64,000 nt of DNA from Psychrobacter sanguinis (GCF_020736705.1 NZ_CP085990.1:1178001-1242000); one strand, 5' to 3'. Positions 10,867 through 29,833 are shown, counted from the stretch's first letter. Notes: generated by a model from the sequence alone, not told the origin. A program made the numbers and translations.

Positions 10867-12330
10867 TTATTTGACGTCGATATTGTACTGGGCCAAACGC
10901 TCTCGACCACGGACCACAGCTTGTAAAACTTGATTTGGTGCCGTACCACCCAAATGGTCACGTGCTGCCAATGAACCTTCAAGCGTTAAATAGTCAAACA
11001 CGTCATCACCGATAGCATCACTAAACTGTTGTAACTGATCAAGTTTTAGTTCGCTTAAGTCAACGCCTTCTTTGATACCTAGTGCGACAGCATTGCCTAC
11101 CACTTCATGAGCATCGCGGAAAGGAACACCGCGGCGTACCAGATAATCGGCCAAATCAGTCGCAGTGGCATAACCTTTCATGGTGGCGGCGCGCATATTT
11201 TCTTTATTGGGTATGATGTTGGGCAGCATGTCACCAAAAGCAAGCAAAGAACCCGTTAGAGTGTCCACACAATCAAATAAAGGCTCTTTATCTTCTTGGT
11301 TGTCTTTGTTATAAGCCAACGGTTGGTTTTTCATTAAAGTCAGTAGAGTAATCAGTTGACCGAAGACACGAGCGGCTTTACCGCGAACCAATTCAGGCAC
11401 GTCTGGGTTTTTCTTCTGCGGCATGATAGAAGAGCCAGTACAGAAGCGATCAGGAATTTGCACGAAGCCAAACTGTGCAGACATCCATAAGATAATTTCT
11501 TCACTCATACGCGATAGGTGCATCATTAAAATAGAAGCTGCTGAGGTGAATTCAATGGCAAAGTCACGGTCAGAGACGGCATCTAGTGAGTTTTGACAAA
11601 TACCTTCGAAACCCAAAAGCTCAGCAGTAATGGTGCGGTCAATTGGGAAAGTAGTCCCAGCAAGCGCAGCACTGCCTAAAGGCATCTGATTGATACGACG
11701 ACGGGCATCAATTAAGCGCTCGGTATCACGATTTAGCATTTCAAACCAAGCCATGACGTGATGACCAAAGCTGACCGGCTGTGCGGTTTGTAAGTGAGTA
11801 AAACCTGGCATAATGGTATCAGTATGCTGTTCGGCTAGGTTCAATAAGCCTGATTGCAACTTCACCAATAGCTCGACAATATTATCCACTTCTTCACGTA
11901 ACCATAAGCGGATGTCGGTGGCTACTTGATCGTTACGGCTACGGCCAGTGTGTAGTTTTTTACCGACAGTACCAATAATGTCGGTTAGACGAGATTCGAC
12001 GTTCATATGGATGTCTTCTAAAGCGATAGACCAGTTAAACTCGCCAGCGTCAATTTCTTGCTGTACTTTATGTAGACCTTCAATAATAGTATCCACTTCT
12101 TCGGACGTGAGAATACCGCAGCGTCCGAGCATCGTGGCATGAGCAACTGAGCCTTGAATATCATGTTTGGCAAAGCGTTGGTCAAATCCGACAGAGGCGG
12201 TGAACGCAGCCACAAAGCTGTCGGTGGCTTCACTAAAGCGGCCACCCCACATTTGTTGACCTTGGCCACTAGTAACGTTAGGTTTATTTTCTTGTGTATC
12301 AGAAGTCTTGTTTGAGTTGTTGGCAGTCAT
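10867..12330 (-). CDS. argH: Argininosuccinate lyase
   Basis: ArgH splits argininosuccinate into arginine and fumarate, the last step of arginine synthesis. The 487-residue protein has [11 protein letters not shown] at the N-terminus, [27 protein letters not shown], and the fumarase/lyase signature [12 protein letters not shown]. The ATG at 12330 is chosen because GGA lies upstream and the polar leader runs directly into the conserved core. A longer reading from 12375 would add 15 atypical hydrophobic residues. It is transcribed away from hemC, and the 236-base gap probably holds both promoters. Confidence 0.97.
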   Translation of the reverse strand: MTANNSNKTSDTQENKPNVTSGQGQQMWGGRFSEATDSFVAAFTASVGFDQRFAKHDIQGSVAHATMLGRCGILTSEEVDTIIEGLHKVQQEIDAGEFNWSIALEDIHMNVESRLTDIIGTVGKKLHTGRSRNDQVATDIRLWLREEVDNIVELLVKLQSGLLNLAEQHTDTIMPGFTHLQTAQPVSFGHHVMAWFEMLNRDTERLIDARRRINQMPLGSAALAGTTFPIDRTITAELLGFEGICQNSLDAVSDRDFAIEFTSAASILMMHLSRMSEEIILWMSAQFGFVQIPDRFCTGSSIMPQKKNPDVPELVRGKAARVFGQLITLLTLMKNQPLAYNKDNQEDKEPLFDCVDTLTGSLLAFGDMLPNIIPNKENMRAATMKGYATATDLADYLVRRGVPFRDAHEVVGNAVALGIKEGVDLSELKLDQLQQFSDAIGDDVFDYLTLEGSLAARDHLGGTAPNQVLQAVVRGRERLAQYNIDVK

Positions 12331-12566
12331 ATCAGTCCAAATCCAGTAAAATGCACAGAGTTTGCAGTATAGCAAAGGACAAGGTCGCCTTGCTAGTTAA
12401 CCGGTTCAGTTAAATTAGGCAACGTTCCAACATAACATCACTGAAATAGACGGCCATTTATGGTTAAATAAGCAAGGTAATAGTGAGACTTGTCTTAAGC
12501 ACCAATCAGGTCTTACCCCTTAATTTTACTTTCTATTATATTTACTAAACCTATTAAAAGATAACT

Positions 12567-13586
12567 ATGACCACATCAGCCCACACCACCACTTTAAAAA
12601 CTTTAAATATTGCCACTCGAAAAAGCCCTTTGGCCATGTGGCAAGCAGAGCACATAAAATCACGTCTAGAATCTTTGTACCCAGAGTTGGAAGTCAACCT
12701 AGTAACGATGGTGACCCAAGGTGACAAAATCCTTGATACGCCTTTGGCTAAAATTGGCGGTAAAGGACTGTTTGTTAAAGAGTTAGAACAGGCCTTATAT
12801 GATGGGCGTGCCGATATTGCAGTACATTCCTTAAAAGATGTGCCTATGCAATTACCTGAAGGTTTGATACTAGGTACGTATTGTAAGCGCGAAACGCCTA
12901 CCGATGCCTTTGTCTCTAATACTTATGACAAACTAGAAGACTTACCCGAAGGTGCGGTAGTAGGTACTGCCAGTTTACGCCGTCAGTGTCAGATAAAAGC
13001 TTTCCGTCCAGACTTACAAATTAAGTCTCTACGCGGTAATGTGCAAACCCGCTTAAGCAAATTAGATGCTGGCGAGTATGATGCGATTATTTTAGCGACC
13101 AGTGGTCTCAAACGAGTAGAGTTAAGTGAACGTATCAAACAAGAGATTGATATTGACATCAGTTTGCCGGCGGTAGGTCAAGGTGCTTTGGCCATTGAGT
13201 GTCGCAGTGACGATGAGGCAGTACTAGAGTTGTTGAAACCACTTAACGATGGCCAAGCACGTATTCGTCTAAAAGCTGAACGTGCCTTAAATCGAAGACT
13301 TGAAGGCGGTTGCCAAGTGCCTATTGCTGCCTATGCCGTAATTGAGAAAGACTCAGAACCGTCTGATCAACAAACTTTCCAAAAGACACTATGGTTGCGT
13401 GGGCGTGTTGGTTCTGAAGATGGAACAACATTGCTTAAAGCCGAAAAACGTATCGAACTAAGCGGTGATCAAGCGGCTCGTGAAGCGCAAGCAGAACAAT
13501 TAGGTATCGAAGTGGCTGATGAGCTATTGTCATTAGGAGCAGATAGTATCTTAGCTGCTATCTACTCAGATAAGAAAGACCAATAG
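12567..13586 (+). CDS. hemC: Hydroxymethylbilane synthase (porphobilinogen deaminase)
   Basis: HemC joins four porphobilinogen molecules into hydroxymethylbilane in the heme pathway. The 339-residue protein has the N-terminal [41 protein letters not shown] and [10 protein letters not shown] substrate and cofactor segments. Cys-249 in [12 protein letters not shown] should carry the dipyrromethane cofactor. The start ATG fits the family register. It is followed 43 bases later by hemD, the next enzyme of the same pathway. Confidence 0.97.
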   Translation: MTTSAHTTTLKTLNIATRKSPLAMWQAEHIKSRLESLYPELEVNLVTMVTQGDKILDTPLAKIGGKGLFVKELEQALYDGRADIAVHSLKDVPMQLPEGLILGTYCKRETPTDAFVSNTYDKLEDLPEGAVVGTASLRRQCQIKAFRPDLQIKSLRGNVQTRLSKLDAGEYDAIILATSGLKRVELSERIKQEIDIDISLPAVGQGALAIECRSDDEAVLELLKPLNDGQARIRLKAERALNRRLEGGCQVPIAAYAVIEKDSEPSDQQTFQKTLWLRGRVGSEDGTTLLKAEKRIELSGDQAAREAQAEQLGIEVADELLSLGADSILAAIYSDKKDQ

Positions 13587-13629
13587 CTGTTAGATTTGAT
13601 GTAAACCTACCTTGACTCGAAGTGTTGTC

Positions 13630-14439
13630 ATGATTTTTATCAATACCCGTCCCACCAGTCGTGCCCAGCCGCTAAGCTTAGCGATGCAGAACAGGGGGAT
13701 GACTGTGTTAGAGATGCCGTTATTAGAGTTAGCCCCTGTCGATATTAGTGGGCGTGAATTGCAATATCAGAAAGACTTCTATCAGCAGCCAGAGCGATAT
13801 CAAGCTTTGGTTGTGGTAAGTCCAACAGCGGCACGTATGGGATTGGCAGCTTGCCCGCAAGGTTTTATCCCAAAGTGTGCTGTTATTGCCGTTGGTCACG
13901 CAACGGCAGAAGTCCTACGCGCTGCAGGCTGGCAAGTGCAGTGTCCTGATGAGTATAGCAATGAGGGAATGATAAAGATGCCTTCATTAAATACGTTAAG
14001 CACAGGTCACCATATTTTGGTCTGGCGTGGCCGTGGCGGTCGACGGGTCTTGGTTAATTTTCTACAGGAAAACGGGGTGACGGTAGATGCCATTGCTTGG
14101 TATCAGCGCCGTTGTCCGATTGATGCACTCGATAAATTTACAAGGCTACAGCAGCAACTGGTAACTTTATCTGCCAAATCTGAACCCATTGCGCCTATTA
14201 AACCTATTACTTTGATAAGTAGTGGCGAAGCATTTACCAATTGGAGAATGCTGTTTGCAGAATGGCAGACCGATAGAATGACCTCTACAGACGCCGCTCA
14301 ACTCAGCGACTTTGATTATTTAACGTTTGGAAAACGGCTGACCGATACGTTGCAAGACTTGCAGTTAAACTGTATGCGTATTGAGCATCTTGATGATGAT
14401 GAAGTTTGGCAAGGTATCCAGCGACTGATTAATAACTAA
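13630..14439 (+). CDS. hemD: Uroporphyrinogen-III synthase
   Basis: HemD closes hydroxymethylbilane into uroporphyrinogen III while inverting ring D. The 269-residue protein begins MIFINTRPTSRAQPL, the usual start of the family; an in-frame TTG at 13612 would only add a few residues. Recognisable segments are VVVSPTAARMG, AVGHATAEVLRAAGW and VWRGRGGRRVL. The family is poorly conserved, so the position directly after hemC supports the call. No hemX or hemY follows, unlike in enterobacteria. Confidence 0.92.
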   Translation: MIFINTRPTSRAQPLSLAMQNRGMTVLEMPLLELAPVDISGRELQYQKDFYQQPERYQALVVVSPTAARMGLAACPQGFIPKCAVIAVGHATAEVLRAAGWQVQCPDEYSNEGMIKMPSLNTLSTGHHILVWRGRGGRRVLVNFLQENGVTVDAIAWYQRRCPIDALDKFTRLQQQLVTLSAKSEPIAPIKPITLISSGEAFTNWRMLFAEWQTDRMTSTDAAQLSDFDYLTFGKRLTDTLQDLQLNCMRIEHLDDDEVWQGIQRLINN

Positions 14440-14556
14440 TCGGCCTTAGTAAATAAACCTAATAAATAAAGCTGAAGTCAAACAAGACTAAGGCTAAGAT
14501 TCCTAAAACAATAACTAAAAGCTATTTAATATATGCTGTGGAGATGATTTAGTTCA

Positions 14557-15045
14557 ATGACTAACCCTACTTTAGATTCAAATTCAAATCTACCTGCTGA
14601 TTTCAAAAAACCTGAAGCTTTGGCAGAGTTTGCCAGTATTTATGTTCAGCCTGTTATCTGGAACGACATGGATGCCTTTAATCATGTTAATAATGTGGTG
14701 TATTACCGCTATGCGGAGTCAGCACGTATTAACTATTTACAAGAAATAGGCGCGTTCTCAGATGAAGTGACCACGGTTCTAGCCCAATCTAGCTGCTCTT
14801 ATTTAAAGCCAGTGGTTTATCCTGATACTTTGTTGGTCGGGGTACGCACTAAGAAGCTTGGCAATACCAGTATCGTGATGGAATACTGCTACTATAGCCA
14901 AGCACAACAGACCGTCGTCGCTACTGGAGATTCGGTATTGGTTCGATTGAACAAGAATGCCAGTGCGAAATTAGCTTGGACTGAGGCAGAGCGTGACACT
15001 ATCTTGGCCTTTGAAAAAACGGCCAGTTACACTCCGGAATTTTGA
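14557..15045 (+). CDS. Acyl-CoA thioesterase, hot-dog fold (YbgC/FadM-like)
   Basis: The 162-residue protein is a 4-hydroxybenzoyl-CoA-thioesterase-type hot-dog enzyme that should hydrolyse acyl-CoA thioesters. The active-site segment WNDMDAFNHVNNVVYYRYAESARI contains the catalytic Asp and the helix start typical of the family. The later SSCSYLKPVVYPDTLLVGVRTKKLG is also diagnostic. It ends in TGATG, where its stop overlaps the start of the next gene, so the two are translationally coupled. The exact substrate is unknown. Confidence 0.88.
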   Translation: MTNPTLDSNSNLPADFKKPEALAEFASIYVQPVIWNDMDAFNHVNNVVYYRYAESARINYLQEIGAFSDEVTTVLAQSSCSYLKPVVYPDTLLVGVRTKKLGNTSIVMEYCYYSQAQQTVVATGDSVLVRLNKNASAKLAWTEAERDTILAFEKTASYTPEF

Positions 15046-15800
15046 TGTTCTCATTTTTCAATCGCAAAACTACAGCGCAGTTAGTTCCTGCGCTATCCAA
15101 TCTCGATACAGTTCTATATCCCTTACAGTGGCAACAACAGTCTTTTAATTCTGCGCAGCAAATTTTGATTCATCTTATTGAAAACTTCGCTGTTACTGAA
15201 AAAGTTCCTAACAGTGCCTCCTATATTGCAGCTAATTTGATAAGTTATCAAAAGCAATTTAGCCAGCTGTTATTAGAGCAGCCGGTATATCAAGACTGGA
15301 TAAATTTCACTGTTTTTGGTCGTTACATCCAGCGGAGTTTTAGTGCCTTTTATCAACAAACCGAAGATGTGTTCAATGCAGACATGCCAGAAATACTAAA
15401 ACATGAGTTGATGAGACACACGCAGCGATTGCCCAAAGGACAAGTATTGCTGACTGGGGGCAAGCTACCTATGTCGGTACGCAGCGAGAAGTTACTTACT
15501 ACAACGCTAAACCCATTTAAAGCCATTGAGCAGGCGCTAAAGTATAGTGATTTATCTAAAACCAAAGGTGGGGTGAAGCCCATAAATGCCACGCCACTTA
15601 TATTTAATCTAATAACGGTGGGCTCAGATAGCGTGAAAGCATTTGCAGTGAAGCATAATAAGCATACCTCGGATGCGGTACGCAATGAAGTGATGATATT
15701 AGATTTTAGCCAACTTACGCTGATCAAAGAAGACACCCATAATAATAATAATGCCCAACCAGAGTTGTCATCTCTGATTAGGCATTACACGATAGGCTAA
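15045..15800 (+). CDS. Uncharacterised protein, possible ADP-ribosyltransferase fold
   Basis: I do not recognise a named family for this 251-residue protein. It has no signal peptide and no clear membrane segment. Its start ATG overlaps the stop of the thioesterase gene by one base. The second half has a pattern reminiscent of ADP-ribosyltransferases: a strand with GQVLLTGGKLP where the RG motif would be, TTTLNPFKAIEQAL resembling the STS motif, and NEVMILDFSQLTLI resembling the E-containing strand. The arginine of the first motif is not seen, so this is a fold-level suggestion. A polar Asn-rich stretch lies near the C-terminus. Confidence 0.6.
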   Translation: MFSFFNRKTTAQLVPALSNLDTVLYPLQWQQQSFNSAQQILIHLIENFAVTEKVPNSASYIAANLISYQKQFSQLLLEQPVYQDWINFTVFGRYIQRSFSAFYQQTEDVFNADMPEILKHELMRHTQRLPKGQVLLTGGKLPMSVRSEKLLTTTLNPFKAIEQALKYSDLSKTKGGVKPINATPLIFNLITVGSDSVKAFAVKHNKHTSDAVRNEVMILDFSQLTLIKEDTHNNNNAQPELSSLIRHYTIG

Positions 15801-15869
15801 GCGCAAATGACAAATAAGTAGATTTAAAGCGGATAGTATAACTTTAGACCTTCTACAGTTAAGAGATGC

Positions 15870-16508
15870 TTATTTTGTGCCAAAGATTTTATCACCTGCA
15901 TCGCCTAGGCCAGGGATGATGTAGCCATCTTCATTTAAATGACTGTCTAAAGACGCAGTGTAAATTTTAACATCAGGGTGTGCTTCGTTTACTAAGCGTA
16001 CGCCTTCAGGCGCTGCCACAAGTACCAGTGCTTTGATGGTTGAGCACCCTTTTTCTTTCAACATATCAATGGTAGCAACCATTGATCCGCCTGTTGCTAA
16101 CATTGGGTCAATAATTAGCGCAGGACGACGGTCCACATCAGCAACTAATTTTTCGAAAAAAGGCACAGGTTGTAAGGTTTCCTCGTCACGTTGCAGGCCA
16201 ACCATTGAGATTTTAGCCGTTGGGATAAGGTCTAATACGCCATCTAGCATACCTAGTCCAGCACGTAGGATAGGAACAATGGTCACCGTCTTACCAACGA
16301 TTTGCTCACCTTTAATTTCCGTATTGTCCCAACCTAACATGTCGAATTCTTCAATTTCAAAATCACGACACGCTTCATAGGCCATTAAGCGGGCAAGCTC
16401 ACTGGTTAAAGTGCGGAATTTATAAGTACTACAATCTTTGGCGCGCATTAAGCTTAATTTATGGCGTACAAGGGGGTGGGTGATTATCTCAATATTTAGG
16501 TTGTTCAT
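15870..16508 (-). CDS. upp: Uracil phosphoribosyltransferase
   Basis: Upp salvages uracil by converting it with PRPP to UMP. The 212-residue protein starts [20 protein letters not shown] at an ATG preceded by AGAGG; the open frame continues upstream but without family similarity. Key segments are [13 protein letters not shown], the PRPP-binding loop [12 protein letters not shown], and the C-terminal [17 protein letters not shown], the uracil-binding end. Length and motifs match the family. It converges with the preceding gene without an obvious terminator in the 69-base gap. Confidence 0.97.
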   Translation of the reverse strand: MNNLNIEIITHPLVRHKLSLMRAKDCSTYKFRTLTSELARLMAYEACRDFEIEEFDMLGWDNTEIKGEQIVGKTVTIVPILRAGLGMLDGVLDLIPTAKISMVGLQRDEETLQPVPFFEKLVADVDRRPALIIDPMLATGGSMVATIDMLKEKGCSTIKALVLVAAPEGVRLVNEAHPDVKIYTASLDSHLNEDGYIIPGLGDAGDKIFGTK

Positions 16509-16613
16509 AAGACCTCTTTGACCGTCGTCAGAATTAGGACAGCTTGCTTGAATTTGGAAGGGAGTCATATTTGGAAAATATGTTGCATTGTCGAAGATGA
16601 CTGCAATTAACAA

Positions 16614-16909
16614 AACAATTATACCAATAAAACAAAAGCAACTGACAAACTTCCTGATTTAGATACCCTAGAAGATAGACCAAAGTAAAAGAAAAACATC
16701 TATAACGCTCGTTTGGAAGGAATATCTCTCGATATTAAACTGTTATTAAGGTGTTTAAGCGTTAAGGCATTCTAGGCATTAAAAGAACGTAAGAGAGCAT
16801 GAATTAATTAAGCCAATGTTAGACAATGGGCATTACTGATTTATTACTATGGATATAAAGCGCCATAGACTATTCATTGATATGTATATATAGAAGTTAT
16901 TGGGAGTAA
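16614..16909. other. Intergenic region between upp and the UDG-like gene
   Basis: AT-rich sequence in which I see no gene, RNA or repeat. It separates two divergent genes and should contain both promoters. Confidence 0.4.
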
Positions 16910-17551
16910 ATGTTGAACAGTCATAATTTAGAGCAGATGGCCGATGGCACAGTGGTAGAAACGCATCCGTTTGGAGCGGTTCTACCGAGTAATGCTACTA
17001 TCATGATGATGGGTACTTTTCCGCCAACTGCAGATAAATGGGGTATGGCGTTCCATTATCCTAATTTTTATAATGACATGTGGCGTATTTATGGCAGAGT
17101 ATTCTTTAAAGATGCTGACCATTTTAGACAGGGTGAAGAAAAAGCATTTGATCCTGAAAAAATTATTGCCTTTATGAAAGATAGGGGTATTGCTTCTTGT
17201 CCTACTGTCAAAAAGGCCATACGTGAGCAAGGCAATGCTGCTGATAAGCACTTAACAATAGTAGAGCCTGTGGACTTAAAGGAAATTTTGGCTCAAGTGC
17301 CTAAAGTACACACTATTTTTACCACCGGCGGTAAAGCGACCGAAATTTTAATGCAGCTATTGGAGCAAGAACAGGGTAAGGCCTTACCAAAGTCAAAATG
17401 GCCTAAAACCAATCAACAGATGTCTTACCCTTATGCAGGCCGTGATTTAACTCTATATAGATTACCGTCAACTTCACGTGCTTATCCGTTATCGCTTGAT
17501 AAGAAGGTAGAAGCCTATCGAAATTTCTTTCAATCAGTGGGCAAAGTTTAG
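16910..17551 (+). CDS. Uracil-DNA glycosylase superfamily protein
   Basis: The 213-residue protein looks like a member of the uracil-DNA glycosylase superfamily, base-excision enzymes that remove deaminated bases. The motif MMGTFPPTADKWG near residue 32 followed by FHYPNFYNDMWRIYG matches the N-terminal active-site and base-stacking region. LPSTSRAYPLS near the C-terminus occupies the place of the DNA-intercalation motif. The pattern is closest to the hypoxanthine/deoxyinosine glycosylase branch, but substrate cannot be told from sequence. GGGAG lies three bases before the ATG; a TTG one codon later is better spaced. Confidence 0.8.
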   Translation: MLNSHNLEQMADGTVVETHPFGAVLPSNATIMMMGTFPPTADKWGMAFHYPNFYNDMWRIYGRVFFKDADHFRQGEEKAFDPEKIIAFMKDRGIASCPTVKKAIREQGNAADKHLTIVEPVDLKEILAQVPKVHTIFTTGGKATEILMQLLEQEQGKALPKSKWPKTNQQMSYPYAGRDLTLYRLPSTSRAYPLSLDKKVEAYRNFFQSVGKV

Positions 17552-17808
17552 AGTAGGATTAGGTCAGAGTAGGGGTTATAAAATAGAAGGGTTAGAGTAG
17601 AATGATATGAGAACAATCTGCTCATCTAGCTACTTATATAGTTGATCATATAATAGGGTGGCCTAACTATCTGAAGGTTTTAAAAATCAAACTAAAGTTG
17701 ATTCTCCTATTGACCAATCTTAAATAAGCTATATACTAGTGCGCTGTCGAGAGGAAAGAGTTTGATGTTGATTTATAACAACAAATTCCAACAAAATTGA
17801 AATACTTC

Positions 17809-18282
17809 TTGACACCAGATACAAAACGCGTATAATACGCACCTCATCGGGACAACGTAGTTAATGAATATGGACTTCGGTCTTTGGTTTGATTACGGTG
17901 ACTTGATAAAGAATTTAAAAAAGCTGTTGACAAATATTTTGAATAAGATATACTAGACGGCTCGCTACTAAGGCTAACCAATCTTCGAATTGAAGATAGA
18001 GTATCCTTTAATAGCACAACTTAATACGGACGACGTACTAAGTCAACTATTTAAAAGCTAAAATCAAAGAACAACTTGTGTGGATTTTTGCTGATTTAGA
18101 ATGCTAAAAATTAAAGTTGGGCTTATCTCTTTTCGGGATGAGGACTAACTATAAAAATTATCATTCTTTATTAGTAGAGAAACTCGAAGTTAATTCATTA
18201 TATGAAACATACGGAAAAGCAATTTGCTAGTATTGAATGAGCCAAGTTTAGAAGTCTCTTTAAAGGACTTCATAGCAAGATT
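17809..18282 (+). promoter_or_regulatory. rRNA operon 1 promoters and leader
   Basis: Two sigma-70 promoters are visible. P1 is TTGACA (17809) and TATAAT (17831); P2 is TTGACA (17927) and TATACT (17949). Both have 16-base spacers. The leader then contains AAATCAAAGAACAACTTGT (18061-18079), which is perfectly complementary over 19 bases to 19847-19865 beyond the 16S gene and should form the RNase III processing stem. Two small hairpins follow: ATCTC/GGGAT, and GAAGTC/GACTTC around a boxA-like CTCTTTAAAG. Confidence 0.88.
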
Positions 18283-19817
<1,535 letters not shown>

Positions 19818-19878
19818 TTGACGCATTCGGTCAGCAAGAATTCACAACAAGTTGTTCTTTGATTTAGCAAGCTCTTAA

Positions 19879-19955
19879 GGGTCTGTAGCTCAGCTGGTTA
19901 GAGCACCGTGTTGATAACGCGGGGGTCATAAGTTCAAGTCTTATCAGACCCACCA
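19879..19955 (+). tRNA. tRNA-Ile (GAT), operon 1
   Basis: This 77-base cloverleaf has acceptor arms GGGTCTG and CAGACCC, an encoded CCA, and a GAT anticodon at 19913-19915. It sits in the 16S-23S spacer. Confidence 0.96.
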
Positions 19956-19968
19956 CTTATCCCGATAC

Positions 19969-20044
19969 GGGGCCATAGCTCAGTTGGTAGAGCGCCTGCC
20001 TTGCACGCAGGAGGTCAGGAGTTCGACTCTCCTTGGCTCCACCA
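19969..20044 (+). tRNA. tRNA-Ala (TGC), operon 1
   Basis: This 76-base cloverleaf has acceptor arms GGGGCCA and TGGCTCC (one G-U pair), an encoded CCA, and a TGC anticodon within CTTGCACG. It follows tRNA-Ile by 13 bases. Confidence 0.96.
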
Positions 20045-20375
20045 TATTGGATTACGGATTAAGAGTAGATAAAATAGAATTAAGTGATTCATCTTTATAA
20101 TGAAGGTAATGATTACTTACTTCTGTTTTATACAGAAAATATATGACGATCTGATGAAGACGTTATTACTATTTAAAAACATAGATATGAGTTGTAATAT
20201 ACGGTTAGACGATGAATCATTCACTGAGCCATTGTCTAACCAGATAACCAACCTTTTAATGACATCAGTTGTTATCCCAAGGGGTTGGTTATCAAAGTAA
20301 AGAGAACTGAATCAAGCGTAAATTATCAAGGTGATATCGTTATAATTACAGACTAAAGACCCTTTGGGGTTGTAT

Positions 20376-23228
<2,853 letters not shown>

Positions 23229-23374
23229 ACAACACCCAAGTGGTTTTGTAGCTCCTTATAAAGAGCAAGCTATAATTATTTCGATATCACCCTGATAATA
23301 TTGATTCAAGTTCTGATATAATAGTCAAACAAAGTTGAGCTAATAGCTTAACCAACTCATATCTATACCCCCTT

Positions 23375-23490
23375 TGCTGACGACAATAGCACGATGGAAC
23401 CACCTGATCCCTTCTCGAACTCAGAAGTGAAACATCGTTGCGCCAATGGTAGTGTGGTTCGCCCATGTGAGAGTAGGTCATCGTCAGCTC
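23375..23490 (+). rRNA. rrf: 5S ribosomal RNA, operon 1
   Basis: About 116 bases long, with terminal pairing GCTGACGA/TCGTCAGC and internal landmarks GATCCCTTCTCGAACTCAG and GTGAGAGTAGG. The termini are approximate. Confidence 0.94.
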
Positions 23491-23499
23491 CCTATACCT

Positions 23500-23535
23500 A
23501 AAAGCCCCCATTCAAATCTGAATGGGGGCTTTTTC
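23500..23535 (+). terminator. rRNA operon 1 terminator
   Basis: Arms AAAGCCCCCATTC and GAATGGGGGCTTT with a six-base loop and a T-run lie just after the 5S gene. Confidence 0.92.
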
Positions 23536-23675
23536 CTTTTTCAGCTTTAAAATTTGAATAAACCATATCTGATTCATATCTAAAATAAATTAATAGACTA
23601 TTTATTAATACTATATATATAATATTAGTGTAACTTAACGTAAATTTAATTAGATTATATAGAAAGGATTGTTCG

Positions 23676-24026
23676 ATGAGAATAAAGCATATCATATCTA
23701 TTACTTCGCTGCTTTCTATTGCCTCTTTAGCAACTGCAAGTATTAGTTGTGATAAAAATTCAGTTAATAAGCCTGAATGTAATAATGTGTCTATGTATCA
23801 AACTGTTCCATTAGATACGACTAATAATAGCAGAGGAATTAAATGGCTTGCTAATCACTTTGTCAAAACGCGAAGTGATAATAGGCTCACGTATAGCAAA
23901 GATCCTTTTGTTGCTACTGGAGATAATAAGGCAAATACCTGGAAGAAAGAGTCATTTAGTAAGGACATAAGTAATGAAGGTTCTATATGTCGTATCAACT
24001 CTTTTGGTATGACAATATGTAATTGA
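23676..24026 (+). CDS. Small secreted protein of unknown function between rRNA operons
   Basis: I do not recognise this 116-residue protein. The N-terminus is a signal peptide, MRIKHIISITSLLSIASLATA, with likely cleavage after ATA. The mature part is polar, about 95 residues, with four cysteines (one pair near the start, one pair at the end) that could form disulfides. AAAGGA lies about ten bases before the ATG. It stands alone between two rRNA operons. A rich Asn/Ser/Lys content and low GC suggest either a fast-evolving lineage gene or a transferred gene. Confidence 0.68.
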   Translation: MRIKHIISITSLLSIASLATASISCDKNSVNKPECNNVSMYQTVPLDTTNNSRGIKWLANHFVKTRSDNRLTYSKDPFVATGDNKANTWKKESFSKDISNEGSICRINSFGMTICN

Positions 24027-24168
24027 ATAGGGTGCTAAATTAATTTGGAATTTATAAGTGACTAAGGTTGACCTACTGCTCAAAGTCTATATAATACGTT
24101 CCTCAGTTAAGGGAATTATTTGAAAACTGTTCCAAACGAACAAAACTTAAATAAAACAAAACAAACCC

Positions 24169-24642
24169 TTGACACCAGATACAAAACGCGTATAATACGC
24201 ACCTCATCGGGACAACGTAGTTAATGAATATTGACTTCGGTCTTTGGTTTGATTACGATGACTTGATAAAGAATTTAAAAAAGCTGTTGACAAATATTTT
24301 GAATAAGATATACTAGACGGCTCGCTACTAAGGCTAACCAATCTTCGAATTGAAGATAGAGTATCCTTTAATAGCACAACTTAATACGGACGACGTACTA
24401 AGTCAACTATTTAAAAGCTAAAATCAAAGAACAACTTGTGTGGATTTTTGCTGATTTAGAATGCTAAAAATTAAAGTTGGGCTTATCTCTTTTCGGGATG
24501 AGGACTAACTATAAAAATTATCATTCTTTATTAGTAGAGAAACTCGAAGTTAATTCATTATATGAAACATACGGAAAAGCAATTTGCTAGTATTGAATGA
24601 GCCAAGTTTAGAAGTCTCTTTAAAGGACTTCATAGCAAGATT
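24169..24642 (+). promoter_or_regulatory. rRNA operon 2 promoters and leader
   Basis: It is nearly identical to the operon 1 control region from the P1 -35 onward. P1 is TTGACA (24169) with TATAAT (24191); P2 is TTGACA (24287) with TATACT (24309). Similarity to operon 1 stops abruptly just before the P1 -35, so this box marks the left edge of the duplicated block. The 16S processing strand is at 24421-24439 and its complement at 26207-26225. Confidence 0.88.
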
Positions 24643-26177
<1,535 letters not shown>

Positions 26178-26238
26178 TTGACGCATTCGGTCAGCAAGAA
26201 TTCACAACAAGTTGTTCTTTGATTTAGCAAGCTCTTAA

Positions 26239-26315
26239 GGGTCTGTAGCTCAGCTGGTTAGAGCACCGTGTTGATAACGCGGGGGTCATAAGTTCAAGTC
26301 TTATCAGACCCACCA
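26239..26315 (+). tRNA. tRNA-Ile (GAT), operon 2
   Basis: The sequence is identical to the tRNA-Ile of operon 1, with encoded CCA and GAT anticodon. Confidence 0.96.
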
Positions 26316-26328
26316 CTTATCCCGATAC

Positions 26329-26404
26329 GGGGCCATAGCTCAGTTGGTAGAGCGCCTGCCTTGCACGCAGGAGGTCAGGAGTTCGACTCTCCTTGGCTCC
26401 ACCA
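26329..26404 (+). tRNA. tRNA-Ala (TGC), operon 2
   Basis: The sequence is identical to the tRNA-Ala of operon 1, with encoded CCA and TGC anticodon. Confidence 0.96.
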
Positions 26405-26718
26405 TATTGGATTACGGATTAAGAGTGCATAAAATAGAATTAAGTGATTGTTTGATTACTTACTTCTGTTTTATACAGAAAATATATGACGATCTGATGA
26501 AGACGTTATCACTATTTAAAAACATAGATATGAGTTGTAATATACGGTTAGACGATGAATCATTCACTGAGCCATTGTCTAACCAGATAACCAACCTTTT
26601 AATGACATCAGTTGTTATCCCAAGGGGTTGGTTATCAAAGTAAAGAGAACTGAATCAAGCGTAAATTATCAAGGTGATATCGTTATAATTACAGACTAAA
26701 GACCCTTTGGGGTTGTAT

Positions 26719-29571
<2,853 letters not shown>

Positions 29572-29717
29572 ACAACACCCAAGTGGTTTTGTAGCTCCTT
29601 ATAAAGAGCAAGCTATAATTATTTCGATATCACCCTGATAATATTGATTCAGGTTCTGATATAATAGTCAAACAAAGTTGAGCTAATAGCTTAACCAACT
29701 CATATCTATACCCCCTT

Positions 29718-29833
29718 TGCTGACGACAATAGCACGATGGAACCACCTGATCCCTTCTCGAACTCAGAAGTGAAACATCGTTGCGCCAATGGTAGTGTGG
29801 TTCGCCCATGTGAGAGTAGGTCATCGTCAGCTC
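29718..29833 (+). rRNA. rrf: 5S ribosomal RNA, operon 2
   Basis: The gene appears identical to the operon 1 copy. The upstream spacer has one change (CAGG for CAAG). Confidence 0.94.
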
